From contig JAODUO010001086.1 in NCBI GenBank assembly GCA_025642075.2, forward strand, positions 17,501 through 81,500: DNA of 64,000 nucleotides, written 5' to 3'. Positions 1 through 12,725 of this stretch are shown here, in pieces (positions within the stretch are counted from its first letter, which is position 1; every line of letters begins with the position of its first letter). The position numbers and the translations under genes were made by a program. The notes beneath the pieces are model-generated. The model worked only from the letters and a program-made list of their open reading frames with translations. It had not been told where the DNA came from and did not search any database. The stretch comes from Ridgeia piscesae. Lineage: Eukaryota; Annelida; Polychaeta; Sabellida; Siboglinidae.

Positions 1-2711
1 AACAGGGGAGCATGGAAGGAACACAAGAGGGAACAGGGGAGCATGGAAGGAACACAAGAGGGAACAGGGGAGCATGGAAGGAACACAAGAGGGAACAGGG
101 AGCATGGAAGGAACACAAGAGGGAACAGGGAGCATGGAAGGAACACAAGAGGGAACAAGGGAGCATGGAAGGAACACAAGAGGGAACAGGGAGCATGGAA
201 GGAACACAAGAGGGAACAGGGAGCATGGAAGGAACACAAGAGGGAACAGGGAGCATGGAAGGAACACAAGAGGGAACAGGGGAGCATGGAAGGAACACAA
301 GAGGGAACAGGGGAGCATGGAAGGAACACAAGAGGGAACAGGGGAGCATGGAAGGAACACAAGAGGGAACAGGGGAGCATGGAAGGAACACAAGAGGGAA
401 CAGGGAGCATGGAAGGAACACAAGAGGGAACAGGGAGCATGGAAGGAACACAAGAGGGAACAGGGAGCATGGAAGGAACACAAGAGGGAACAGGGAGCAT
501 GGAAGGAACACAAGAGGGAACAGGGAGCATGGAAGGAACACAAGAGGGAACAGGGAGCATGGAAGGAACACAAGAGGGAACAGGGAGCATGGAAGGAACA
601 CAAGAGGGAACAGGGAGCATGGAAGGAACACAAGAGGGAACAGGGAGCATGGAAGGAACACAAGAGGGAACAGGGAGCATGGAAGGAACACAAGAGGGAA
701 CAGGGAGCATGGAAGGAACACAAGAGGGAACAGGGAGCATGGAAGGAACACAAGAGGGAACAGGGAGCATGGAAGGAACACAAGAGGGAACAGGGGAGCA
801 TGGAAGGAACACAAGAGGGAACAGGGGAGCATGGAAGGAACACAAGAGGGAACAGGGGAGCATGGAAGGAACACAAGAGGGAACAGGGGAGCATGGAAGG
901 AACACAAGAGGGAACAGGGAGCATGGAAGGAACACAAGAGGGAACAGGGAGCATGGAAGGAACACAAGAGGGAACAGGGGAGCATGGAAGGAACACAAGA
1001 GGGAACAGGGGAGCATGGAAGGAACACAAGAGGGAACAGGGAGCATGGAAGGAACACAAGAGGGAACAGGGAGCATGGAAGGAACACAAGAGGGAACAGG
1101 GAGCATGGAAGGAACACAAGAGGGAACAGGGAGCATGGAAGGAACACAAGAGGGAACAGGGGAGCATGGAAGGAACACAAGAGGGAACAGGGAGCATGGA
1201 AGGAACACAAGAGGGAACAGGGGAGCATGGAAGGAACACAAGAGGGAACAAGGGAGCATGGAAGGAACACAAGAGGGAACAGGGAGCATGGAAGGAACAC
1301 AAGAGGGAACAGGGAGCATGGAAGGAACACAAGAGGGAACAGGGGAGCATGGAAGGAACACAAGAGGGAACAGGGAGCATGGAAGGAACACAAGAGGGAA
1401 CAGGGAGCATGGAAGGAACACAAGAGGGAACAGGGGAGCATGGAAGGAACACAAGAGGGAACAGGGGAGCATGGAAGGAACACAAGAGGGAACAGGGAGC
1501 ATGGAAGGAACACAAGAGGGAACAGGGAGCATGGAAGGAACACAAGAGGGAACAGGGGAGCATGGAAGGAACACAAGAGGGAACAGGGGAGCATGGAAGG
1601 AACACAAGAGGGAACAGGGAGCATGGAAGGAACACAAGAGGGAACAGGGAGCATGGAAGGAACACAAGAGGGAACAGGGAGCATGGAAGGAACACAAGAG
1701 GGAACAGGGAGCATGGAAGGAACACAAGAGGGAACAGGGGAGCATGGAAGGAACACAAGAGGGAACAGGGAGCATGGAAGGAACACAAGAGGGAACAGGG
1801 AGCATGGAAGGAACACAAGAGGGAACAGGGAGGCATGGAAGGAACACAAGAGGGAACAGGGGAGCATGGAAGGAACACAAGAGGGAACAGGGGAGCATGG
1901 AAGGAACACAAGAGGGAACAGGGAGCATGGAAGGAACACAAGAGGGAACAGGGAGCATGGAAGGAACACAAGAGGGAACAGGGAGCATGGAAGGAACACA
2001 AGAGGGAACAGGGAGCATGGAAGGAACACAAGAGGGAACAGGGAGCATGGAAGGAACACAAGAGGGAACAGGGGAGCATGGAAGGAACACAAGAGGGAAC
2101 AGGGAGCATGGAAGGAACACAAGAGGGAACAGGGAGCATGGAAGGAACACAAGAGGGAACAGGGAGCATGGAAGGAACACAAGAGGGAACAGGGAGCATG
2201 GAAGGAACACAAGAGGGAACAGGGAGCATGGAAGGAACACAAGAGGGAACAGGGAGCATGGAAGGAACACAAGAGGGAACAGGGAGCATGGAAGGAACAC
2301 AAGAGGGAACAGGGAGCATGGAAGGAACACAAGAGGGAACAGGGAGCATGGAAGGAACACAAGAGGGAACAGGGGAGCATGGAAGGAACACAAGAGGGAA
2401 CAGGGAGCATGGAAGGAACACAAGAGGGAACAGGGAGCATGGAAGGAACACAAGAGGGAACAGGGAGCATGGAAGGAACACAAGAGGGAACAGGGGAGCA
2501 TGGAAGGAACACAAGAGGGAACAGGGGAGCATGGAAGGAACACAAGAGGGAATAGGGGAGCATGGAAGGAACACAAGAGGGAACAGGGAGCATGGAAGGA
2601 ACACAAGAGGGAACAGGGAGCATGGAAGGAACACAAGAGGGAACAGCGGAGCATGGAAGGAACACAAGAGGGAACAGGGGAGCATGGAAGGAACACAAGA
2701 GGGAACAGGGG
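1..2711. repeat. 30/31-bp minisatellite, about 89 copies
   Basis: Near-identical units built around GGGAGCATGGAAGGAACACA followed by AGAGGGAACA. Units are 30 bp, or 31 bp when an extra G is present, and the two lengths alternate irregularly. A few point variants occur (for example near 150, 1250, 1830, 2552 and 2646). The array continues off the left edge. None of the three forward frames of the unit has a stop, so long open frames of repeats such as MEGTQEGTGS exist in all three. I regard them as by-products of composition and not as genes. Confidence 0.97.
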
Positions 2712-3066
2712 CATGAGCACGAACAGTTGCTGGAAAGGCCGGACGGAGCTACTGGGAAATAGAGGGAACAGGGGAAGAAGCAAAAAAAAAGACGTGTCTC
2801 CCGTATCCTCCCAACACTGGTCCCGTATTAGCGTTCCCGTCAGCCGTATACATTCATTCCCTTCTTCTGCCGCGGTTATTTCCACTCCCTCCCCGAGCCC
2901 ACGAAATACCTCCTTACACGTAACTCCCTTCGTACGCACGTGTGGTTGGTTGTAGTCGGTTGGCCATTGTCACGCACCAACACGTTGCTGGAAAGGCCCC
3001 CCCTTAGCTTACTGGGAATTTGAGCAAAAACATTACAGTTCTTCCTCCCAGTAGTCGTTGGTGTGT
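2712..3066. other. Array flank with a short direct duplication
   Basis: This is unique sequence between two arrays. A segment of about 45 bp containing GTTGCTGGAAAGGCC and ACTGGGAA occurs twice, at about 2718-2761 and 2977-3021, as a diverged direct repeat. No coding region is recognised. Confidence 0.5.
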
Positions 3067-3072
3067 CCATGA

Positions 3073-3104
<32 letters not shown>

Positions 3105-3323
3105 CATGCAATCGCGCATGCAGGCGCACATACACTTATACGCGTACACACACATACATACGTACACACATTAACACATACGCGCACGCATTCAAGCATA
3201 CCTGTACTCACCCATGCACGCATACGCATCCGTACACACATTAACACATACGCGCACGCATTCAAGCATACCGTACTCACCCATGCACGCATACGCATCC
3301 GTACACACATACAGACGCACTCA

Positions 3324-3359
<36 letters not shown>

Positions 3360-3383
3360 TGCACGCAAACACACGCACGCACA

Positions 3384-3467
<84 letters not shown>

Positions 3468-3472
3468 CACCG
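3067..3472. repeat. CGCA/CA microsatellite complex with a 70-bp tandem duplication
   Basis: (ACGC)n runs lie at about 3071-3104 and 3318-3358, and a (CA)n run at about 3380-3466. Between them a 70-bp block beginning TTAACACATACGCGCACGCA is present twice in tandem (3171-3240 and 3241-3309, the second copy 1 bp shorter). The His/Thr-rich and Cys/Val-rich open frames here are translations of the microsatellite. Confidence 0.9.
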
Positions 3473-4736
3473 CACTGTTCTCCCATCTCATTCACGTTAA
3501 TCCTTTCCTCCTTCGATTTTTCCCCCCAAATACCCAATAAATGAATGGTGGAAGAAAACTGTCCTCACGCTATATGACACGCATACAAACAACGACGTCA
3601 CCCTAGTTTCATCGACGAAAACACAAATCGTGCTTGTCAAAGTATTGCGCTGAGCCAACGAAAAAAGAATGATTTACGCGAAAAAAAAACTACACGTGGC
3701 GTCCCTGCGGGAGGAAACATCCATCTTCGTTTTCCCCCGACTTGTGGGTACAGGATGAAAAGATGACTTTTACTTAGCATCATTCATCATTGTGCCGCCC
3801 TACGGTGCCAACCTTCGTCGAGAGCCTCAGCGCGCAGCCTCCAGACCTGCCTGTGTGACGCTCTCCCCTGTCAGCTGCACTCGACCGTTCTAAGACACGT
3901 CTGTTATCATCGGGTTGAACTCGGCAATCGCTTACACTCGACATGGTGACATTCTGGGTGTTTCTCTACGGTAGCAAGTTAGTCGCTTCATTGTACGCCC
4001 TGCTACGGCAATTCTATAAGGTTTTAGGGTGCTATCGTACGTCCTGATCTTTTTAATCCAACGCGCTGCACAGGAAGAACACCCAAGAAGTGGGTCGTCA
4101 CGCCAAGGGATATACTAACTCAAGCACCATTTTGAAGACAAAAAACCTTACACTCTATAATAGACTAATACTAGAAGGGCATCTTTTGATATGCTAGCTG
4201 ATAATAGAAGAACTGAGGAACTGAGAGCGAAGAAATTGTTTAAGAAGAAACTGACGAGAAGTATGTTAATAATATTGAATAATAATGATAAATAAGTAAC
4301 TTCTAAAGCGCCAATATCCTCAGAATCCGAGCTCAGCGGCGCAACAAAACCAGTGGATTCAGCGTTCTCCTAGTCAAGGGCATGGCAAAAGTCGTCAAAT
4401 GGGGCTCTCACGTGGAGATAATGGCGGGAAGGAGGGTGAACACTAGCAGAGACCTTATGCGAGACAGCGGAGGCGAGGAAGGCCGGGATTGCGACGGGAG
4501 GACAGCGTGAAGAGAGACATTGAATGAGTGAGAGAGGACTGGGGAACGAGAAGAAAAAGTGAGGAACGAGAACAAGACGAAAAACTGACTAACGGAAACC
4601 GTGACCAACCTCACCCTTGACGACAGAGAGATTCCGAGAGACGATCAACAGGACAAGGCAGGTAGATCTGAAAACCGCGCGCTGATACTTTCGCCGAAGC
4701 ACAGCACACGACGGTTGCACAATGGTGAATGGTAAC
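3473..4736. other. No feature recognised
   Basis: Unique sequence. Short open frames lack any family resemblance, and I see no convincing exon with splice borders or repeat. Confidence 0.5.
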
Positions 4737-6262
4737 AATACACCGTTCTGTACAGTACACACTACACGATACACCGCGCTGTACAGTACACACTACAAAA
4801 TACACCGCGCTGTACAGTACACACTACACGATACACCGCGCTGTACAGTACACACTACAAAATACACCGCGCTGTACAGTACACACTACACGATAAACCG
4901 CGCTGTACAGTACACACTACAAGATACACCGCGCTGTACAGTACACACTACAAAATACACCGCGCTGTACAGTACACCCTACACGATACACCGCGCTGTA
5001 TAGTACACACTACACGATACACCGCGCTATACAGTACACCCTACACGATACACCGCGCTATACAGTACACCCTACACGATACACCGCGCTGTACAGTACA
5101 CACTACACGATACACCGCGCTGTACAGTACACACTACAAAATACACCGCGCTGTACAGTACACACTACACGATACACCGCGTTGTACAGTACACCCTACA
5201 CGATACACCGCGCTGTACAGTACACCCTACACGATACACCGCGCTGTACAGTACACACTACACGATACACCGCGCTGTACAGTACACCCTACACGATACA
5301 CCGCGCTGTACAGTACACACTACACGATACACCGCGCTGTACAGTACACACTACACGATACACCGCGTGTACAGTACACACTACACGATACACCGCGCTG
5401 TACAGTACACCCTACACGATACACCGCGCTGTACAGTACACACTACACGATACACCGCGCTGTACAGTACACACTACACGATACACCGCGCTGTACAGTA
5501 CACCCTACACGATACACCGCGCTGTACAGTACACACTACACGATACACCGCGCTGTACAGTACACCCTACACGATACACCGCGCTGTACAGTACACACTA
5601 CACGATACACCGCGCTGTACAGTACACACTACACGATACACCGCGCTGTACAGTACACACTACACGATACACCGCGCTGTACAGTACACCCTACACGATA
5701 CACCGCGCTGTACAGTACACACTACACGATACACCGCGCTGTACAGTACACCCTACACGATACACCGCGCTGTACAGTACACCCTACACGATACACCGCG
5801 CTGTACAGTACACCACTACACGGTACACCGCGCTGTACAGTACACACTACACGATACACCGCGCTGTACAGTACACCCTACACGATACACCGCGCTGTAC
5901 AGTACACACTACACGATACACCGCGCTGTACAGTACACCCTACACGATACACCGCGCTGTACAGTACACACTACACGATACACCGCGCTGTACAGTACAC
6001 ACTACACGGTACACCGCGCTGACAGTACACCCTACACGATACACCGCGCTGTACAGTACACCCTACACGATACACCGCGCTGTACAGTACACACTAAACG
6101 ATACACCGTACTGTACAGTATACACTACACGATACACCGCGCTGTACAGTACACACTACACGGTACACCGCGCTGTACAGTACACACTACACGGTACACC
6201 GCGCTGTACAGTATACACTACACGATACACCGCGCTGTACAGTACACACTACACGATGCACC
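4737..6262. repeat. 31-bp minisatellite, about 49 copies
   Basis: The unit contains CGCTGTACAGTACACACTAC followed by ACGATACACCG, which is 31 bp. The main variants are ACACCC for ACACAC, AAAATAC for ACGATAC, and TATACAG for TGTACAG. Because 31 is not a multiple of 3, translation cycles through three frames, which gives spurious ORFs of up to 377 codons. The core TGTACAGTACA is nearly palindromic. Confidence 0.95.
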
Positions 6263-6479
6263 ATTATCCATATCGCGATACGCTGCGATACACGATTCTC
6301 AACTCACGTGTGTAATGTGGACTTCAGATTTAACAGGGTTGAAGTGACCGCTGCAGTATCATTGCCTTGTCTGCGCGAGCACAGACATAGTCAATGTAGT
6401 CTGTATCGCTGTCGCGATACGTAACGTATCGTTCTGGCTCTAATGAATCATTTTTGTGCAGTTTAGTATTTAACTGCAG
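6263..6479. other. Unique flank
   Basis: Short stretch with several CGATACG-like words, possibly decayed array sequence. No gene is recognised. Confidence 0.35.
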
Positions 6480-6745
6480 AATTTTTTTACTTTTGTTCGC
6501 ACTGGGTTCCCTTTTAGATATATAATGATGAAATGCCCTTGCTGTGATGTGAAGCGATATTTCGTAACAATTGCTTTACCTCTTGTATTTTAATATATTA
6601 ATCATATGTAATTCTTAGAATTTGTTTTTACTGTACTGTCTTGTACAATATTCTTTATTTATTAATAATTGTATCGCTCGAACACCATAAGAACATTTCC
6701 CCCTGAGGGACGAATACAAGTATATTGATTTGATTTTGAATAATA
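6480..6745 (+). mobile_element. Possible LINE 3' end remnant
   Basis: A T-rich segment ends in CCTGAGGGACGAATACAAG followed by TATTGATTTGATTTTGAA. This resembles the 3' ends of many CR1/L2-type LINEs, where a GGGACGAATAAA-type motif precedes a short TTGATTTGA-type repeat. No reverse transcriptase remains upstream, so the call rests on the tail alone. Confidence 0.3.
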
Positions 6746-8798
6746 TATCGTTGTACATCCTCTTACAAATAGAAGACGCACTGCTATATAAAGCGTTGCT
6801 CTAAGTCGATCAATACATACACACAAACAAAACCAAGTACATTCAATACACCAGAGTTCCGCGGAATGCAATTTGTCAGCGAACAAACGAACGCCGTTAT
6901 ACTCTATGTGGGATTTGCGAAATACCAGGTTGTTTGAAAGCAGAAACATGTAATAGTGTTTCTTACCCGCAACCAACAGAACCACTGCGATTTGTGGCAT
7001 CGCTTCGTGTCTTCGTCACTTGAGTAATTTTCTGAAAACAAAAACCAACACATTATCTCCAGATAAATAATATTACAATGCACTAGCAATATGCTACGAC
7101 AATCAATATTTATTATAAAACAATGGGACATATATGAAAACTGAATGCGAATAAATGGTGGAATGAGAAAAGGATCGATGTAAAAGGGGACACACTCGAG
7201 TGACGTTGGACGTGTGAACTAATGAGATGCCTTTGATTAGAGACAGTAATTATGCTAATCTTCGAACTAACGCTCGTTAGTTGATTCGACATAATTATCC
7301 TTAGTTCAAATTAACAATCCACCGATTACATACAATCACCTTTTTTGCACACAAGAGTGCCTGTTGATTAGAGATAATATCTCTTATCTTCGAGGTAACG
7401 AGTGACCGTTTACTTTAAAACATCTTAACAGCGGGACGTGGCTCCTGTTAGCTTGGTCTAAACGAAAAAATTGAGTCGGCGAAATGTGTATGTTTTCATG
7501 GCTTATTATTATGCAGCCTATGCACGACCACGTTCCAAAAAGAAGGCAACCGGTTTATATAACCACCTACAATATCCGCCAGTAGAACTTGGGCATTTCC
7601 GGTCTGGCGTAAGAAGACAAAAGGTGAAATGTTTTAACACGTAGCTGGTTTCTGGAAAGAACAAAGACAGGCGAACGAGACACACACGTGCAGAGTTTGA
7701 TGACACTATCAAGTAGTGTCTGGTATTTAATTGCTACGAAACGCAAATGCAGTTAATAATAGCAAATGTGTAGATAGATTGCGAGAACTTCGTAGGGGCT
7801 GCATAAACACGTAACAGAGTCCATCTACTCTCCTGATAGGCAAGGATATAATTATAGAATATCAGACTATGCTTTATATTCTTTGGGCTCTTAGCCATAG
7901 GCTGGGCACATCAACTGAAGTCAGAAAATAAAGCTTGTTTGTTTAATTCGGATATACCTGGTAAAACCCACATAACCTACGTGTTGAGAGCCAGGTTTTA
8001 TACCAAATATACTATGCCTGGCTTTTACAATAAAAGGCTGCTGACAATGTTTCCACGAGAAGTGACTCAGCGCGAATCGATGATTTATTATAAATAAGTG
8101 AGACTGGAATTATGTTTAATATCACACAGTAAATAACACCGTGGTATTCGTGGAATTATAAATAAAACATGAAGCTAGAATATGTTACCGCAATTGTATA
8201 ATTGTATCAGTATTTTATGTCACGTTGGTTACATTATTTGAATACGTTTGATTATTGCAATGTATAGTTTTGCATAATGTAAAACAATGACGTTTGCTAG
8301 AAATATTTGGATAAGCTATTCAAGTATAATGCCATTTATTGTATTTATTTTCGGTGCCAAATACACTAGTGAATTGTTTTATCATGGTAATAGTGCAATT
8401 TATTGTTGACATGATATACATTATTTTCACATTTATTACGAAATCGTCAGACTTCTCGCGGCGTACGGCAATGTATATTTATAACAAACACATATCATAT
8501 GAAATGTTGGGTTGTTGAAAACATCAACGTTGTTCACCATTATTATGTGTGCTTCGTCATAAAATGAAATCATAACACGATTTAAGTCAAACTGGAATTT
8601 ATATAACGATTAGGCAAAATGTCGTCGAATACGTATTTATTTTAAATTATCCGACTATTCTGATGTTAGACAACTCGTGCAGATGTAATATGTTTAACAT
8701 ACGATAAGTACTCCATTCAGGATATCTCAATAAAAAAATGTTGAGGTAAATCTTAACTTAGGCAAAGCACACTCAGTTTCGTTAGCCGCACATATTTC
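6746..8798. other. AT-rich unique sequence, no gene recognised
   Basis: Short ORFs only, none matching a family I know. Two diverged copies of a segment of about 55 bp (TTGATTAGAGA with a downstream CTTATCTTCGA or CTAATCTTCGA) lie at about 7231-7285 and 7360-7415, so an old direct duplication is possible. Confidence 0.4.
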
Positions 8799-8799
8799 T

Positions 8800-9045
8800 T
8801 GTGTACGTGTGCGTGTGCGTGTGCGTGTGCGTGTGCGTGTGCGTGTGCGTGTGCGTGTGCGTGTGCGTGTGCGTGTGCGTGTGCGTGTGCGTGTGCGTGT
8901 GCGTGTGCGTGTGCGTGTGCGTGTGCGTGTGCGTGCGTGTGCGTGTGCGTGTGCGTGTGCGTGGCGTGCGCGTGCGCGTGCGCGTGCGCGTGCGCGTGCG
9001 CGTGCGCGTGCGCGTGCGCGTGCGCGTGCGCTTGCGCGTGTACGT
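8800..9045. repeat. (TGTGCG)n and (CGTGCG)n hexamer microsatellite
   Basis: About 150 bp of the hexamer TGTGCG switches near 8963 to CGTGCG for about 75 bp. The run is strict purine-pyrimidine alternation, the composition that favours Z-DNA. The Arg/Val and Cys/Ala frames across it are artefacts. Confidence 0.95.
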
Positions 9046-9993
9046 CTGTGTGTACATGGGTGTGTTTAAGTGGGTGTGTGTATTGCATGCGGGCGTGAGT
9101 GCGGGCGTGCTTATTTCCTTGCTTGCATATTTGTGTATAATATGCTTCAATTTTACTCTTTAACGAAAGCACACACACACGCACACTCGCACGCATTCAC
9201 CCACACGCATGCGCGCGTCTACACGTTTGGTCGATCTGGGTTGTATTTATAAAACATTCATTACGCCGCCGTTGTGTTTAAATGCTGTTTGATGTTGCCC
9301 ACGGTTTACCTTGAACCTTCGTAGATAACACTACCCCAGTGTTGCGAGGGGAAGTGTTTTTACCTGACTTCACTTATAAACCAAAGAAACTCGTGTGAAA
9401 ACATCATGTAACTGTATACGCAATCAATTATCATGTTGCATGTCGCCATTATTTACACAGCATAGGTAGTGCACAACTGTTCTCTGCTGCTAGAAGCGAA
9501 ATAGTTCTTTGGAAAAAATGAGCGAACTATTTTAGCTGGACATCAGTACAAGTTTTACAAATGCTGTGAAACCAGCATGACGTCTCTTCCTAATATATGA
9601 CAAACGAAGACAGATGTGACATAATTATAGCATATTCGTGTCATAAGAAGTGAAGCTGCGGGAATTGGCTTGATCTTTTTGTAACTGTTCGACTTGCAGT
9701 AACATTCTCAAATTGTTGACGTCAACATTTTGAGAACAACATCGGCATCCAAGAACGTTATTTCCCACAGAACTATACATACTAAAAAATTGGCATTTCT
9801 GACTTCTTTGACGATATTCAAAAACATTATTTGTTTGGAAATTCAACCAGTATTATGATATGACCATTTTCAGTAAATGGAGTACTGTTCTAAACATTTT
9901 GCTTTAAAAACACGGTTCTTACAACCAGTGAAATGACAATCGACCGGTAATACAATAATTCACTGGAAATGTGATAAAAACGACAACATTTAC
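9046..9993. other. No gene recognised
   Basis: A short impure CA run lies near 9170-9215. The remainder is unique AT-rich sequence without recognisable coding potential. Confidence 0.4.
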
Positions 9994-10061
9994 TTGGTAT
10001 GTATGTATGTATGTATGTATGTATGTATGTATGTATGTATTTATGTATGTATATATGTATG

Positions 10062-10095
<34 letters not shown>

Positions 10096-10216
10096 TGTAT
10101 GTATGTATGTATGTATGTATGTATGTATGTATGTATGTATGTATGTATGTATGTATGTATGTATGTATGTATGTATGTATGTATGTATGCATGTATGTAT
10201 GCATGCATGCATGCAT
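9994..10216. repeat. (GTAT)n tetranucleotide microsatellite
   Basis: About 55 units of GTAT, with a few TTAT and ATAT variants near 10040-10070 and GCAT variants at the right end. Confidence 0.96.
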
Positions 10217-10439
10217 ACGTACGTATGTTTGTTTATTCATGTGCGTGTATGTATTGTTCCCTTCACGGACAAGATGACTGTCACGTGTACCCAGCTGACA
10301 ACAACCCAATCGCAATGAAAACTATCGGGGTCTGATTTCGACGATGAAAGCCGTGTCGTTGAGCCCTTGTGTCACGTCCAGTTACATGTAGCCACAATTG
10401 ACGTAATTCGAGGATTCATTGCGCAGGACCCGGCAAATT

Positions 10440-10845
10440 GTCTCCTGGCGCACGCGTAAGTTCTACAGCCGTTCTTAAGTCGTACATTGACAAGTTAGCA
10501 CCGGTGTTTACACGCGCTGTGAACCAGTCGATCGAGTCAACTACGATGCCAGCTGGTATGAAACATGCCGTCGTAACACTTTTGTTGAAGAAGTGTGGTC
10601 TCGGCGCTAAATCATTGGATCAATATCCAGCCTCAGTTTCATTTCGCAACTCCTCCAGAAAATTGTTGCATCGCAAATTCGACGTCCTATGGACACGAAT
10701 GGTCTATACGATGTCTTTCAGAGTGCATACCGCCCGCACGCAGTTGTGAAAGTGCCCTCGTTCGTATACCAGACGACCGACATTCGACTGGATAATTGAA
10801 TGACCGTTATATTGGTGCTCCTCGACATTAGTGCTGCCTTCAACA
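10440..10845 (+). pseudogene. Non-LTR retrotransposon reverse transcriptase, 5' part (decayed)
   Basis: Conceptual translation shows the N-terminal half of a CR1/jockey-type reverse transcriptase: LAPVFTRAVNQSIEST, MPAGMKHAVVTLLLKKCGL (the 'LKKPGL' region), LDQYPASVSF (from LxNYRPVS), LYDVFQSAYRP and VILVLLDISAAFN. The last is the catalytic box A, with its terminal Asp changed to Asn. Several frameshifts separate these blocks, so the copy is dead. The reading continues after the DNA element that begins at 10846. The element class is established knowledge of LINE reverse transcriptases; the exact clade is uncertain. Confidence 0.85.
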
Positions 10846-12725
10846 GGGAGACCGGGGCTAGATGAAACACGGGTGAGTTGTAACAGAGGGCTTGCAGACA
10901 AAACTTCTAATGCAAATTAACTAGCAAGGCGACAGTATATTCATCAATAGATGTGAGCATGTCACACGTAATATCACCACATGGACCCATCCACACCATC
11001 GAGTGACGCCATTTAAAATTTTAAAAACTAATATTCTCGATTTATGCATAGCCTAAAAGTTAAGAGTATGTGTAGTCATAACTCGTGTTTTTCTGCTTTG
11101 TCATTGGTATAATTTATGTGGTTGTGAGTTTAGTGTTGTAAATCTTACATAAACCATTAAACAGGATTTGAAGTGCGTTTTGGCAATCGCGTGTTTTGTT
11201 TGTGAGACGGTGTCGGGGCAAGTTGTAAACTTCACCTCTGGGCAAATTGTAACATGCCTCCACGGTCTTTGATTTCGTGAGTTACCGCTAAGTGACCTTT
11301 AAATTCAAATTCGAGGATGACATCGGCCATAATGTTTTTCTCATTATACTAGTGGTTGCTCCAGCAAAGATAACCACTAACTAAAATTGGTGCAGTTATA
11401 ACATTAAATGGGACTTTTCTATGCTTAATTTGTGGGCTATAAATATTAACTTGGTGGGGACCTTGTTCAACCCCCCTTCATATATTTACACCATTCTACA
11501 CGCAGGACATAATATACATAATTGTTAAGGAGTGGGGGAGTTTGAAGATTCATCGTTAGGTGGTGACCTTGTTTGACCTTCAGTTTAATCTAATGCACCA
11601 CTCGATAGCGGCCTGGCGTAGCCAGTATTTACAATGAGACAACAGGCTTTCTAATTTCCAAAGATGTATTTTAGCTGACAACGCCATGTCATATTTCGTT
11701 GTGTGGGGGAGGGGGATAAATTATTCTTTCACATGCTTTGTAAATTCTTCGTAGAAATGGAGAACACTTTATGAACGTAGGTTTCTACAAAATATCGAAC
11801 ATCCTTCCGTCATTTCAACAGCTACACACCGTATATCGTTTTGACGGGGAGAGAGTAATATTTCAACAAAAATAATATGTGACGAGGCCATTTTGTAAGC
11901 AAATGACGTGTAAGTGTCACTGTTGTTACACGGACACATTCGGATGACGCGCACGGTATGACTGCACACTTATGCGACTTTGGATTCCGGTTGGGTAATT
12001 CTACGACTGATTTGGATACGATGTTTAACATTTTGGTGTGTGTATGGGACATTTAATCTCCTAACGAAAACCACTTTTTTGTGTTTTCCTTTTGTGTTTC
12101 CTGTGTGAATTTCACAGCGAGTAGGTCTGTAATTCGATGGCATGTCTACATGATTTGTATATTCACAGAAACTGTTAAATCAGGTCACGTTTTTACATGT
12201 GCGAATGTTTAGTTGAGCAGTTACTAATTATAATCTGCAGGGCATTGTAACTGAAATGGTTATGTTATTGCGTGTTTTTGGTAAGTAAAACAGTTTTGTT
12301 AAATGCAGTATTTAAAAGGTGAATTTCTTTACAAAAAAATACTAAATTATATGCTTGTATGTTATGGTTTATATCGTTATTGTCAAATAATAAGCTGTTT
12401 GTATAGCCTAAGTTATGTATATATAAGAGAGAAATTGTACCAATTGTATATTTTATATATATACAATTAACACCATTGCTAAACACGTGTGTTACAATTT
12501 ATTCCGTAGGCTGTAACAACATGCCCCGTATCGGGGTAAATTATTAAGACACCTCATATAAATTATTATGCCACACATGTGTAATAGGCCAGACTATTAG
12601 TTATACATTAATTATCTGCGGGAGATATGTGCGGACCCTTTGGCATGACAAAGGTTTCGACCTGTTAAGAAACTCACCCGCAATTTTGAAATGTGTTTTT
12701 TTGTTACAACTAGCCCCGGTCTCCC
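10846..12725. mobile_element. DNA transposon (non-autonomous) inserted in a LINE
   Basis: The left end GGGAGACCGGGGCTAG (10846-10861) is repeated perfectly inverted as CTAGCCCCGGTCTCCC (12710-12725). A second inner motif, CGGGTGAGTT, also occurs inverted near both ends (about 10870 and 12671). The word GTTGTAAC recurs in the subterminal regions. The flanking LINE reading frame is interrupted exactly here and resumes after it. The true ends may lie 1-3 bp further out (CA on the left, TA on the right). I could not fix a target duplication, and no transposase ORF is visible, so the superfamily is open. Confidence 0.75.

Noticed and set aside
12..2955. ORFs of 847-970 codons in three forward frames
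   Set aside because: They are translations of a 30/31-bp minisatellite with no stop in any frame. There is no start context, splice signal or conserved domain, and all three frames are equally open.
5182..6347. ORFs of 326-377 codons in the 31-bp array
   Set aside because: Tandem-repeat artefacts. The reading cycles frame every unit and there is no unique coding sequence.
6662..7000. 112-codon minus ORF as a gene
   Set aside because: AT-rich, no family resemblance, and it overlaps a probable LINE 3' end.
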